DNA from: a virus
Strand: one strand, 5' to 3'
Length of the DNA stretch: 62,350 nt
Virus record (IMG/VR): IMGVR_UViG_3300035190_001508
Span: 1-62,350 of that record
Part shown: piece by piece, positions 26,267-37,100 of the stretch
How the letters are laid out: the number at the start of each line of letters is the position of its first letter
How positions within the stretch are numbered: the first letter of the stretch is position 1
Program-made: the position numbers and the translations under genes
The notes under the pieces: generated by a model
Seen by the model: only the letters and a program-made list of their open reading frames with translations
What the model was told of the DNA's origin: nothing
Database searches by the model: none

Positions 26267-26287
26267 AATATTTGCGGCGTAATGGTT

Positions 26288-26479
26288 CTACGCGAGCGGG
26301 TCGTAGCCCTCGAACACGTACGCGTAAGCGTGGTCCTCGAGCTGCGGGGGAATACTTATGCGCGTGACCAGCCGGTCAAACAAAACCTCAGCCCTATTCG
26401 GAAATTCAACGGCGAGCTCCCTGAGCTCATCGTATTCGCTTTGGTTTTCCACAAGATGTTCAATAAACTGCGTTTCCAC
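26288..26479 (-). CDS. Small acidic protein, 63 aa
   Basis: The start is a GTG (GTGGAAACG), directly 6 nt after TAATCA, so the mRNA may be leaderless. The protein is acidic and helical (NQSEYDELRELAVEFPNRAE). It is the first gene of the minus-strand replication block and could be an early regulator; no motif supports a specific role. Confidence 0.5.
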   Translation of the reverse strand: METQFIEHLVENQSEYDELRELAVEFPNRAEVLFDRLVTRISIPPQLEDHAYAYVFEGYDPLA

Positions 26480-26542
26480 AACGCATGATTACAAACACAA
26501 ATTACTTGCATTTGCAAGAAATATTTGCTTTGTTCTTTGCAG
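26480..26542. promoter_or_regulatory. Divergent promoter region with palindrome
   Basis: This 63-bp spacer separates the minus-strand replication genes from the plus-strand packaging genes. It contains the perfect palindrome CTTGCATTTGCAAG at 26505-26518. On the plus strand TTGCAT, 17 bp and TTTGTT lead to the terminase ATG after 8 nt. On the minus strand TAATCA lies 6 nt before the GTG at 26479. An operator that controls both directions is inferred. Confidence 0.45.
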
Positions 26543-28321
26543 ATGGCCAAGTCACACAAGTATGATGCGTTGCTTTTGCCCGACGGAAGTTGGGACGTGG
26601 CAGGCATTACAGTAACCCCGTGCAACGAACTCAGTGCGCTTTTGTATGCGTTTGCCGAGCACACGGTTCCCGCGGCTAGAGAGTATATATTCTGGAGTAT
26701 TGCGGACATTCTGTGGAACGGTTCCGAACGACCGCAGCCGTTGTTTGCCAAGCACCCTTGGGCCGAACAAATGATTCACGCGGCCAGCCGCGAAAAGTAC
26801 TTGGCCATTGGCGGCGCGGCGTCCAGCGGAAAATCCTACACAATGGCTGGCTGGGCAATTGTTAACTGGCTCGCGGCACCGGACAGAACCCTGATTCTTG
26901 TAACCAGTACCACGCTTAGGGAAGCGCGCAAGCGGATCTGGGGCGCGGTTATTACCTTGCTGACCTCGGTTCCGGGACTCCCAATCAAGATTCGGGATTC
27001 AATTGGTGCCGCGAACTACATTGACGCGAACGGGGTAATTTATGACAGGGCCGGGCTAAGCCTTATTGCCGCGGAAAAGAGCAGGACCCGCGAGGCTACC
27101 GGCAAGCTAATCGGTATTAAGCAAGAGCGCATTATGTTGGTAGCCGACGAGCTTAGCGAGCTTAGCCACAGTATTATTCAGACAAGCCTTAGTAACCTTA
27201 GCAGTAACCCCAACTTGCGCGTGGTCGCCATGAGCAACCCGTGCAGTAGGTTCGACGCGTTCGGTGACTGGTCCGAGCCGCACAAGGGTTGGGACTCAAT
27301 TGTACCCGAAATAGAGTACAGCTGGCGTACAAAGTACAACGGTCTTTACCTGCGGTTCGACGCCGAGCAGAGCCCGAACATTCTGGCCGGAGAAGAGATT
27401 TACCCATGGCTGCCGACCCAGCAGCGAATGGACGAGGCCAAGGCGAACTTGGGAGAAAACAGCCGCGGCTTTATGCGAATGTACCGCGCGGTGTTCTTTG
27501 ACAGCGACGAGGCCGAGGGGGTGTACGGTGAGAACGAGCTAATGCGGGGCGGCGCGCTGCAAAAGACCACGCTGCGGGACTCCATTAAAATGGCCGCTTT
27601 GGACCCCGCGTTTACCAACGGTGGAGACCGGACCATGCTACGGTTTGGTGAGCTGGGCTACGACGAGCGCGGTCAGTACGTTCTGCAGTTTCTAGACTCC
27701 ATACTGTTGCACGAGGACGAGACCAACAAGGCGGTCCCGCGCACGCACCAGATTGTTAAGCAGTTAAAAACGGTGTGCCAGCAGCGCAACGTGCTGCCGG
27801 AAAACGTGGCTATTGACGCGACCGGTGCCGGTGCCCCGTTCTGCGATGTGGTGGCCAGCGAGTGGAGCCCGGAAGTTTTGCGGGTAGTTTTTGCGGGCAA
27901 GGCCACGGACCGCCGGGTCAGCATGAGCAACGCCACCAGCTGCTACGATTTGTACGGGAACCGCGTTACAGAAATCTGGTTTGCCGGTAAGGAACTGGTT
28001 CGGTGCGGACAGTTGCGCGGCGTGGACGCGGAGCTGGCAAAAGAAATGACCGCGCGCCAGTACGAAACAATTAAGGGCGGTGAAGGTCTGCGCATGCGGG
28101 TCGAGAGCAAGCCGGACTTCCGCAAGCGCACCGGATACTCGCCGGACAACGCGGACGCTGCGTTCTTGTTGGTTGACTTGGCTCGGAACAGGCACGGCCT
28201 AATTGCTTTGGACATACCCCAAAACACGCAGGACGGTCAGCAATCCAGACCAAACTTGAACTTTAAGGACCTGCAAATCGAAGCGCGCACCGCGCACAGC
28301 ATGCTGCTTGACTTTACTTAA
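26543..28321 (+). CDS. terL: Terminase large subunit, 592 aa
   Basis: The start at 26543 (MAKSHKYD) is used because the reading frame upstream lacks an ATG. The ATPase domain has Walker A GGAASSGKS (90-98) and Walker B IMLVADE (197-203). The RNase H-like nuclease domain has ALDPAF (D354), AIDATGAG (D425) and SPDNADA near residue 555. The protein translocates and cuts DNA at the portal. The length is normal. It heads the plus-strand block that leads to the giant protein. Confidence 0.92.
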   Translation: MAKSHKYDALLLPDGSWDVAGITVTPCNELSALLYAFAEHTVPAAREYIFWSIADILWNGSERPQPLFAKHPWAEQMIHAASREKYLAIGGAASSGKSYTMAGWAIVNWLAAPDRTLILVTSTTLREARKRIWGAVITLLTSVPGLPIKIRDSIGAANYIDANGVIYDRAGLSLIAAEKSRTREATGKLIGIKQERIMLVADELSELSHSIIQTSLSNLSSNPNLRVVAMSNPCSRFDAFGDWSEPHKGWDSIVPEIEYSWRTKYNGLYLRFDAEQSPNILAGEEIYPWLPTQQRMDEAKANLGENSRGFMRMYRAVFFDSDEAEGVYGENELMRGGALQKTTLRDSIKMAALDPAFTNGGDRTMLRFGELGYDERGQYVLQFLDSILLHEDETNKAVPRTHQIVKQLKTVCQQRNVLPENVAIDATGAGAPFCDVVASEWSPEVLRVVFAGKATDRRVSMSNATSCYDLYGNRVTEIWFAGKELVRCGQLRGVDAELAKEMTARQYETIKGGEGLRMRVESKPDFRKRTGYSPDNADAAFLLVDLARNRHGLIALDIPQNTQDGQQSRPNLNFKDLQIEARTAHSMLLDFT

Positions 28322-28335
28322 CTTATTTTTTTTAC

Positions 28336-28364
28336 TTGCCTAGTTACCGTTAATTTACTACATT
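28336..28364 (+). promoter_or_regulatory. Possible promoter before internal virion genes
   Basis: TTGCCT, 17 bp and TACATT lie in the 50-bp gap after the terminase gene, with the ATG at 28372 seven nt after the -10. The position matches the leaderless pattern; the -35 is weak. Confidence 0.35.
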
Positions 28365-28371
28365 TCGCATT

Positions 28372-28941
28372 ATGTCTTTAAGAACAGGTAGCCTAAGCGA
28401 CCCAGCCAGACCCGTTGCACCCGAAAGCGCAAGGCTGCTGCGCGAGGCTCGGCGCGCCCGCCGTATGGGCTACAGAGACGTGGCCAACAAGTTAGCCGAG
28501 GCTAGTTTTATTCAGAAGGGCACCGAACCAAGCATTGGCCGGTCCGAGGACCGCAACGCTATGGCCGACATTAGGGAAGCCGCGGCCGAGGCTGAGGTGC
28601 AGGCCGCTCAAGACGCCGAAGCACAACAACGTGCTGGGCGTAAAACTTTTGCTAGCGGAATTAAAGAAGCCGCCGAAGAACAAGGCGGGGACGACGCTTA
28701 CAACTGGGCCAGACAAGAGGCCCCCAAGTACGGGGTTACTGCTGGCGCGTTAGCTAATTTCTTTGAGCGCAACAAGATTAAGTACAAACGAACAGCCGAA
28801 ACTCCTGTTACTGTTGTTACAGGCGAAATGAAACGAGCCATTGACTTGCCCGGCGGGAGAACTACCGGAGTGCAAGGCGCTAGCGGCACACAAGGCGCGA
28901 CCGGTGGTCTTGCAAGAAAAGATAAAAAATCACAGTCATGA
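28372..28941 (+). CDS. Putative internal virion protein, 189 aa
   Basis: The protein is helical, Ala/Arg/Glu-rich (LLREARRARRMGYRDVANKL), with a C-terminal collagen-like run TTGVQGASGTQGATGG. It is the first of three proteins of similar low-complexity character in front of the giant gene, all coupled by overlaps. In podoviruses this position encodes scaffold or ejection proteins, so I infer a minor virion or ejection role. Confidence 0.5.
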   Translation: MSLRTGSLSDPARPVAPESARLLREARRARRMGYRDVANKLAEASFIQKGTEPSIGRSEDRNAMADIREAAAEAEVQAAQDAEAQQRAGRKTFASGIKEAAEEQGGDDAYNWARQEAPKYGVTAGALANFFERNKIKYKRTAETPVTVVTGEMKRAIDLPGGRTTGVQGASGTQGATGGLARKDKKSQS

Positions 28942-30008
28942 CAGACGAAGAGAAGAAGAAACTGGGATTGACGGGGCAACAACCGTCAAGGAATCAGATA
29001 GTAGCCCCGAATACTCAAGCGCCGGCAGTCCCGGCCGCGCCAGCACAACCGGCGGCTCCGGCCCCGGCGACACAATCGGCGGCTCCGGCCGCGGCTACTA
29101 ACGATAGGTACAGAACGGGTGTAGCGACCCGCGGCGAGGGAGGTGTTTCTTTAGAAGATCAAGCTAAGAGCATGGAAGGATACGAACTTATTGGCTTTAA
29201 AGGCAATAAGCCGCTCTACGAAAAAGCTGATAGTCTCTACTCGAGCCAAGTTAAAAAACTTACACCGGAACCAGCGGCCCCGACAGCACAAACCGCGCAG
29301 ATTAACTCTACACTAGACCAAGCCAAAAATGACTACAACACAGGCGGAGGTGGTAATGTTATGCTGGCGGGGCAAGACAAAACTCTTAAACCTCCTACGT
29401 CTAATATTACGTTTGGAAATAATCCAAATAATGTTTTGGCTCCTCCTGCTGGCTTGATCCCGCCAGAACCGCTCGGATTTAATAAACCCGCGGCGGCAAT
29501 GCCGGCCGCTGCTCCTTCAGTAGAAGCGTTGCGCGAGCAGTACCAAAAGGACGCTACCGCGGCTAGACAGGAAATCGAGCAAAAGTACAAACAGCCAGAG
29601 CAGCCAAAGTACTTTAGCAAAGAGTACGCAAATCAGTTTACGGCCGCGCAAGAAGCTGCTAACCAGCGAGCCAAAGAACGTATTGCGTACGGTGGCCAGC
29701 CTGTGCGGGACACCTCGAACAGCATGGCTTTCGCAAACAAAGCTGCGGCCGCTATGCGTGCGGAAGCGGCTAGACCAGAACTGGCGACCAAGGAGGACAT
29801 CGAAACGTCCGGTCTCGACAAAGCCACCCAACAACGACTTAGGTTTGGTGTTGGGGAAAACGGAGAAAGCGTTAGCGTAACTCCAGACTATTTAAAAAAC
29901 TATATGGCCAGCAAGGGAATTACCAAAAGGCCCGGCCCAAACTTTAATAACCCATTTTCGGGGGCCAGCAAGCCAAGTAATCGGCTCTACCGCAGGCCCG
30001 GACTCTAA
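28938..30008 (+). CDS. Putative internal virion protein, Pro/Ala-rich, 356 aa
   Basis: The start overlaps the previous stop (ATGA) and the stop overlaps the next start (TAATG). Residues of about 25-55 are almost only Pro, Ala, Gln and Thr, followed by a possible small folded segment SMEGYELIGFKGNKPLYEKA. A Gln/Ala-rich helix follows (EALREQYQKDATAARQEIEQ). A disordered, ejectable internal virion component is likely. Confidence 0.5.
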   Translation: MTDEEKKKLGLTGQQPSRNQIVAPNTQAPAVPAAPAQPAAPAPATQSAAPAAATNDRYRTGVATRGEGGVSLEDQAKSMEGYELIGFKGNKPLYEKADSLYSSQVKKLTPEPAAPTAQTAQINSTLDQAKNDYNTGGGGNVMLAGQDKTLKPPTSNITFGNNPNNVLAPPAGLIPPEPLGFNKPAAAMPAAAPSVEALREQYQKDATAARQEIEQKYKQPEQPKYFSKEYANQFTAAQEAANQRAKERIAYGGQPVRDTSNSMAFANKAAAAMRAEAARPELATKEDIETSGLDKATQQRLRFGVGENGESVSVTPDYLKNYMASKGITKRPGPNFNNPFSGASKPSNRLYRRPGL

Positions 30009-31060
30009 TGGCTGAACAAAACATACCCTCTTTTGCGGTTGACTCGGATATTACTCCGTTGCAGGGCCGTTACTTTCAGTACGCCAAGACCGGCATTACT
30101 GACCCGCGAGTTCGTGCGCAAGCGTACGGGCTAATTAAACAGACGTTCGGCGGCATTCAACAGGCCCGGGACATTCAGCGTGCTAGACAGCAAGAGGAAG
30201 AGGATCGCGCCCTGAACATGGACGTCAAACGCGCGCAGCTCGAAGAGGGTAGGCTCCAGCTTAGCATGGCCCGTGATAAGTTCCGCAGGCAGCAAGAAGC
30301 CGCGGCCACGGGGTCAACGTTCTACAGCCAACTAGACGCCGTTAAGAACGACACAAACCTTACCCCGCCGCAGCGCGCTAGCAAGTTGTACGAGGTTGCC
30401 GCAAATAACGCGGACTTCTTAACGGATAACGAGGTTGCGACTAACCGTTTTAATTCTACAATTAATTCGGTAAAAGCTTTGGAGACGCCCAAAGACACGA
30501 ACCGCATTACAGAAATGGATAAGGTACGGCGCGCTGTGGAAAGCGGGGCGAGCCCTGACGCGTTGGTTGAGATGGGTTTGGGCAACTACGCAAACTCAAA
30601 ATTTGTAGAGGATATACGCTCCAAAAAGGCAAAAGAAGAAGAGACTAAACAACTTGAGATTCAATCCAAGCGCAGGACAATGGTTAACGATACCGTTAAA
30701 CCGTACGAAAGCGCCCTAGAAACCCTTAAGGACGCTACAAAATTAATGGGGGAAGCCGCGCCCTCAACGGCTAACGTTGACTGGCAGGGCATTGACGACA
30801 TGCTGTTAGGCTTGGACAGCCTTGGTTTGGTTGACGAAGATTCTAAAAAAGAACTCCAAGAGCGGGGCGTAAGAGCCTTTAACCCAGACGCCACGTTGCC
30901 AAAAGCAAATACTCCGCAAGAAATCGTTGACAAGAATAAAAAGGCGCTACGAGCAATTAAGGACGTAATCCGCAAGGCCGGAACCCCGGCCCAAAGTAGC
31001 GCGGCCTCGGCTGCTAAGCCCGCGGGAGACATTAACTACGATAGTTTAATAGGCGACTAA
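30008..31060 (+). CDS. Putative internal virion protein, coiled-coil, 350 aa
   Basis: The N-terminus is globular. Residues of about 55-100 form a strongly charged coiled coil (QQARDIQRARQQEEEDRALN). The remainder is helical, with an Ala/Ser-rich linker before a conserved-looking end (INYDSLIGD). It resembles podovirus internal core proteins in composition and position directly upstream of the giant gene. No catalytic motif is seen. Confidence 0.5.
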   Translation: MAEQNIPSFAVDSDITPLQGRYFQYAKTGITDPRVRAQAYGLIKQTFGGIQQARDIQRARQQEEEDRALNMDVKRAQLEEGRLQLSMARDKFRRQQEAAATGSTFYSQLDAVKNDTNLTPPQRASKLYEVAANNADFLTDNEVATNRFNSTINSVKALETPKDTNRITEMDKVRRAVESGASPDALVEMGLGNYANSKFVEDIRSKKAKEEETKQLEIQSKRRTMVNDTVKPYESALETLKDATKLMGEAAPSTANVDWQGIDDMLLGLDSLGLVDEDSKKELQERGVRAFNPDATLPKANTPQEIVDKNKKALRAIKDVIRKAGTPAQSSAASAAKPAGDINYDSLIGD

Positions 31061-31073
31061 ACTAACTTTATTC

Positions 31074-31103
31074 TTGACGTGCGGCGCGCACACATAGTAG
31101 TGT
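31074..31103 (+). promoter_or_regulatory. Possible promoter of the giant gene
   Basis: TTGACG at 31074-31079 and TAGTGT at 31098-31103, 18 bp apart, lie in the only gap of this block. The ATG at 31117 follows after 13 nt. There is no Shine-Dalgarno sequence. Confidence 0.35.
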
Positions 31104-31116
31104 GTGTACCTACGCT

Positions 31117-34100
31117 ATGCCGCAGATTACCAAAGACCCTCTGGGAAACGATGTTGAAGTTCTTAGTTTGACCGAATGGTCAGGCAAAAATCAAAAAGAA
31201 CTCAGTGAAAACACGCTTAACCAGTACGCTGGGTACGCAACCGGACAACTTCTGCGGGCCGGTAAAAGCCCAGACGAGTTTCAAAATAATCTTTATAGCG
31301 GGCTGTTCCGAAAAGGTGTGCAGGAAGGGGTCTTCCAGCCACAGGACGAAGAGCAAACAAAACAATTGTTTGAAAACTTTGCGAACAAACCCTTTGTAGA
31401 CGAAGCAACCGACCTCGACTTGGTTAGCAAAAGTTTACTTAACGTAGACTCCGAGCAAGCAGCACGTGCCGCGGACGTTTACCAGCGTCTGCAGAGCGGA
31501 CAGCAGGACCCCAACCTAGACACGGATCTAGCGGACGTCCGTGCCAACGTTGCTACCGTTGACAAAGTTCAACAGGCCCGTATTGATTTTGCAAAGGAGC
31601 GCGGGCTTGCGTTCATTGACTACCCGACCGGTGAGCCCGGACGCAGAGACGTCTGGATTAACACTCAAGCGTCCCCGGACCGCAAGTCCGTATACGATAC
31701 GCTTGACTTGGCTCAGGGTATTGTGGACCCGCGTTCTGCAATGCTAGCCGAGGAGTACCTTAAGACGGACCCCGGCCGCAAGGTTAACAGAGCCGAGCAA
31801 AAAATAAACGGGGAGCTGCAGAACTTATTTCAAAGTAGCCCTTCTGAAATCATTAAAAAGAATTTTGGAACCGCCATTGAATGGGGCTCCGAAGCCGCCG
31901 AGGACAAAGGCGTTAGCGACGATGTATTGAAGAAGGCCCCAACCGACGTGGTCATGACGCCGACCGAAGACGTGCAGGTATCTATTGCACCTTTCGGTAT
32001 GGGTGGCGGGCCAATCTACACAAGCAAAAGCGGAGGCGTGCCTGCTAAAAAAGTAGATAGCAACCGCATAGCTGACGCGGTTATTAAAAATACCTACGAG
32101 CGTCTAAAGCAAGAAGAGCCGAACAACCCATTAATAACAGACTATACAGAAGAGCAGTTCCTAAATGCTGCCAAAGACTTTGTTATCCAAAGGCTGAACA
32201 CCGACACCAACCAAGACGACCCAACCAAAAATTTTGTTAGTCTTTCGGACGGTTCGCGCGTGCCACTAGGAAGCGCTAGTTTGTTGCCGAAAGAAAGATT
32301 CAACGCGGCCATGAATAGTCTTGGCTTCGATGAAAGCGAAATGGCGGTAGCAAGGGCGACACGCACGGGTTGGATTGCTGCGAACATCGACGACATCGAC
32401 CAAACGCTATATGATTTTGATGGCGATAAGTACATGGACTTTGCTCAGAAGAACAGAGAACAGTACGATAACGACCGAACCAAAATAGCAGAGGCTTACA
32501 TCGACAGCATGGAGCCAAGCGTTTGGAAAACTTTTTCAGCAAAAGCCAAAGGCGTTGCTCGGTCTGTTTGGAACGCAAGCTATGACTTTGGTTCGACAGT
32601 TGGACTCGGTGTGGCTAAGGCCACTAACTGGGAGTTCGCTGAGCAAGCGTACAAGGACTCCCTAATTGCGTCAGCGGAAAACGAAAGAAGGCGCGGAATG
32701 TTTGTCGGCATGTACGGCGGGGACATGGGTATGGGCTACACAATCGTGTCGCAAGCGGCCCCTCTTCTTACCGACATTCTAATCACCAAGGGCGCTACTG
32801 GCCTTGCAAAGAAAGCCGCCAAGCCTCTAGTCACCACGGGTATTCGTAAAACCGAAGACTTGTTTGGGCTGTCCGCTAAATCGTTTATTAGGAATAGCCT
32901 GTCCGACGAAACCAAAGGCATTGCCGGAAAGTACTTGGCGAGCTTTACAATCGAGGGCGCAGAAAAAAGTCCGGGCCAATTGCTGCGCGCCGTGCGTCGT
33001 GATCTCGAAAAACAATTTGTTGCGGGCACTGCAACGGCCACGCAGATTGGGACCAGCTTTACGCGCAGCGCGCAGAACGCTTGGACCAACACCACCTTGC
33101 GAATGAGCAAGGAAACAAACGAAGACGGAACCCGCAAGTATACGGACGAGCAAATTAACGACACCGCAACCACAAGCGCTTTGTACAGCGGACTTACCAC
33201 CGCGCTTGTTGAGCGTGGTTTTGGAAAGGTCTTCGGGGAGGGTGCTGATATTACAACTGTTGGCAACGCCAATATTCGTCAGCTTAAAGCGTACAGTAAA
33301 CGCCTTGGTGGTGCACTGGAGCGCGGAGGTTTCGGGGGTACCGAACTTTACGACACGTTCAAACAGGTTAGTAAAGAGATTGTTCAAGAAGGCTGGGGCA
33401 AAGCCGCGGTACAAATACCGGGTGAAGCGCTCGAAGAGTTCACCGACGAGTTCGCGCAAAACGTTATTCAGAGTCTTCTTGGAGACGACACTATTACAAT
33501 TAAACAAGCGTTTACGCAGGCCATGCAAGCGGCTGTGGTGGGCGGTGTGTACGGTGGTGCTCTTGGTTCGACTAACAAGATCGGGCTATTCAAGGAAGAC
33601 GTCGCACGCGACATCGCAACAGGTACCGCACAAGGTATTCAGCGCGATATAATGGACCGCACAATTGCCAAGCTCAGGGAGTCCGGCAATGCCGATCAGA
33701 CAATCGCAGCTCTGCAGGACCGCATGCGTGTTTCACAGCGCAGGGATAGCCCGATTAGCGAGAGCATCCCAGAACGCGCGGTTAAGGAAACAATTATTGA
33801 CGAACTTGATTCACTTAGTGAAGAACCATTTGACGTTCCAACACCGCCAGCAGCTCCAGAAGCTCCTCCCGCAAACACTGTTGTTACACGGCTAGCAACG
33901 AATAAAGCTAAAGAGCTAGGTGTTAGCGAAGAAGAACTCAAGACAATCCAACCTAGCGGACTTAAAAAAGGCGTGCCGCAAGTCACGCGGAACGACGTGA
34001 TTGCTTTTGTGAATCGCCGCACAGAGCAAATGGGAATTGACCTTAGTAGATTTCTGCCGGGGCCAAACATTACAGCACCTGAAGGCGGCCTGCAACTTAT

Positions 34101-37100
34101 TGGGGCGGACGCATTCGAGGACGCAGAAAACCGTACGTTTGACGATCTTAAAAATAGAGTGGTCGTTATTGATGGGTTGCGCGGACGTGTCCGCATCGAG
34201 GACGAGGGAGTTATTCTGGACCCAGAAGACGGGTCTACGCCGCTCGAACTTACCCCGAACAAAGACCTACCGATCAAAGACTTTGAAGGATTTGACACAC
34301 TGCTACAGGAACGCGCCACGGTAAGTCCACGCAGGCAGCCGCGTGAGGTTTCAGACGTTACTGAAGACGGAAAGATTCTTTACGGTGATACCGAGTACGA
34401 TCTTCCAGAAAGGCCGCTAGTTGCTAATCTTAAGAAGGACGCCGAAGGTAACATTGAGTCCATGCACATGCGTGTATTCAATAGCAAGGGCCTTGCAACT
34501 TGGGTCTACGTTGCCGGAGATAACGTGCCGAAGGTTGAAACGTCTTACCGCGTCCGCGGGCCAGAAGCCGTTGTAACGTTTAACGGCGCTGTTGAAAACG
34601 CTGTTAAGGAAACCGTCCGACGCAACGTTTCGGTTGACGAATATAAGACCAAGCAAAGCAAGCAGCGCCGCAAACAAAAGAGGGCCGCCAATAACGCGCC
34701 GTTTGTTAGCGACCAAGGGCAACGCGCTATTGAGGACGCTCCAGATTTCAGAGCAACGCGCATGGGTCAGCCGGATACGCCGCGCCAGTTAATCGACGAG
34801 ATCCGCACAGTCGCCGCACAAATGGGACTCGACCCGAAAGTATTTACAAACGACTCGGAGCTGTTCATAATGATTGCTCCAGAGATTGCTGCGGGGCTCG
34901 ACCTAGAATCATTTAGCCCGCAACAAAGAGCCCGGGCCGTGCAGAACTTACAACGCAACGGCAACAACCCAGAAACAATTCTTGAGTATCTGGTTAGCCA
35001 AGAAGCGCAGCCTCTTGCGGAGCGCGTTGCCCGTTCAAACCAGATTGCCGCATTGCGTGCGCGCAATAACAATCAGATTAAAAAGCACGGCATTAAACCG
35101 GGCGCTGACATTAAGACGGTCCTAGAGAATATTGCTAGGTCCGCAGAGAACAAAGAGCACAGGCAAGCGGCCAAGGAACTCCTGAAACTAGGGGCTGATA
35201 CGGTTCCCGTTGCAATTACTACTTTGCCGAACAACTTGGAAACAGCCGGTGCTTACTTGCCGGAAAGTAACGCGGTAATTATTAACCTCGCCAGCGACAA
35301 CAGCGAGGGTGCTATGGGCGCGTTGCTCCACGAGCTTGGTCACGCGGTTACCGACCGAGTTCTTACAGCTCCACAAAACGATTTTGAGTTGCAGCTACGT
35401 GATAGGATACTCGGGCTGCGCGCCGAGTACGCGCAAAGAGCTGCCGAGATTCACGGCGATAATATACCGCCGGATCTTCGTTATGCTTTGGAAGGACGAA
35501 TGAGCGTTACTGAACCGTTTAGCGATCTTAACGGCGCGCGTGAAATGGTTGCGCACTTTTACGGATCAAAAACATTCAGGGACCACTTGGTGCGTCTTAG
35601 CAACAAGGGCGAGCGCAACCTTGTGCAAAAGTTCATTGACCTTATTGCGAGTCTGTTTAGTGGGCAACCAACAGCGTCTAAACAATACCGCGACTTGGCC
35701 AATGCAATTACGGATCTCTCGAAAGCAAACCAAAACTTGGGGGCTAACCCGTACGGAAGAACTGCCGCGCAAGTGGCGGCTAGCCGCGCTGGAGTTAACC
35801 ACCAGAACAGGGTTGGCCAATTGTTCGGGGTGCCAAACCCCCACTCGCGCGACGACCTCGAATGGATTCTGCACCAAGTGCAAACGCTTAGGTACTCGGA
35901 CCTTAGCAACGAAGAGATTAACGAGCTCGTTAAGTCACAGAGGTTCGGCATGCTGACCGGAGAGAACCCCAACGACACTGAGTTCTCAGAAACAGAAAAC
36001 CTGCAGTTCAACAAGAACGCGGTTCGCTGGCTGCGCGATAACGGGTATCCTGTAATTCCAATTGTTGGCAAGTACAACCGCGGAGAGAACAGCTTCCTTG
36101 TTGTGGGACTTACCGACCAAGACGCTATTGACGCGGCACAAGAACTAAATCAGGACTCGGTTGTTACCAATACCGGAATGTATTTTAGGACCGGCATGGT
36201 TAGCCCGCGTGTTGGTGAAGTAACCGACGAACCAATCGGGAAAGAAGACAATTACTTTAGCGCGCTGCTGGACACCAACGGCAACGTTACAACAATCCGG
36301 GTTGAGTATGACTTGGACACGACTCTGGATTCTGGAATCAGATACAGTAAGCAGGATCAGCAAGCCGCACCAACAACACAGATTGCAAAGAGCTTGGCCG
36401 CACAAGGCGAGTTCCAAGTTGTCGAGGACCGCGAGTCAGACAAAGCAATTAGTTTTGCAGGCGGTAGACTTGTAGTTAACCCAGCACTAACAGAACAACG
36501 TTACCAAGGCTATGACGAAGAAGACGCCGCGGATTTCCAAGAGCTAGACGTAAGACTTGCTGTAGCTATTGGAATGGCTGACACCACCAGCGGACCAGAA
36601 GTACAACTTGACTTCGAGGAGTTTGGCCTTAGCCCGGACTCGGTCATTGAACAGGCCGCTTACAATACCCTTACCAACTCCGATCTACAGGACCTGCTCC
36701 GAGTTAAAGAGCAAGCGAAACAGTTTGTGGCGTCAGCGTACTACCACATTGCTATTCGCAACGACGGGTCTAACGAGCGTTTGGCCACAGCGCAAAACCA
36801 CATTGCCGACCTGTATAGGTATCTGCTTCGTGACGGTGAGGCAACGAGCGAAACGGTCGAAGGATTCGATCCGCTTGGGGCCGGGCCTGTAACAACGCAG
36901 ATTGCTGAGCGTGCCAAACCGCTGCGGCCTATTGTTAGGTACAGCCGGGCCGCGTCTAATATTAACCCCACCGAAGTTCGCGGACGCACCAAGGCCGGTA
37001 AGGCTGTTGGTACGCGCAACCCAACCTCAGCCAAAGCGACCGAGGACGGAGCGGACTCGAGTAACTTGGTTGACCTTGCGGCGCTTAAGCGCAACCCGCA

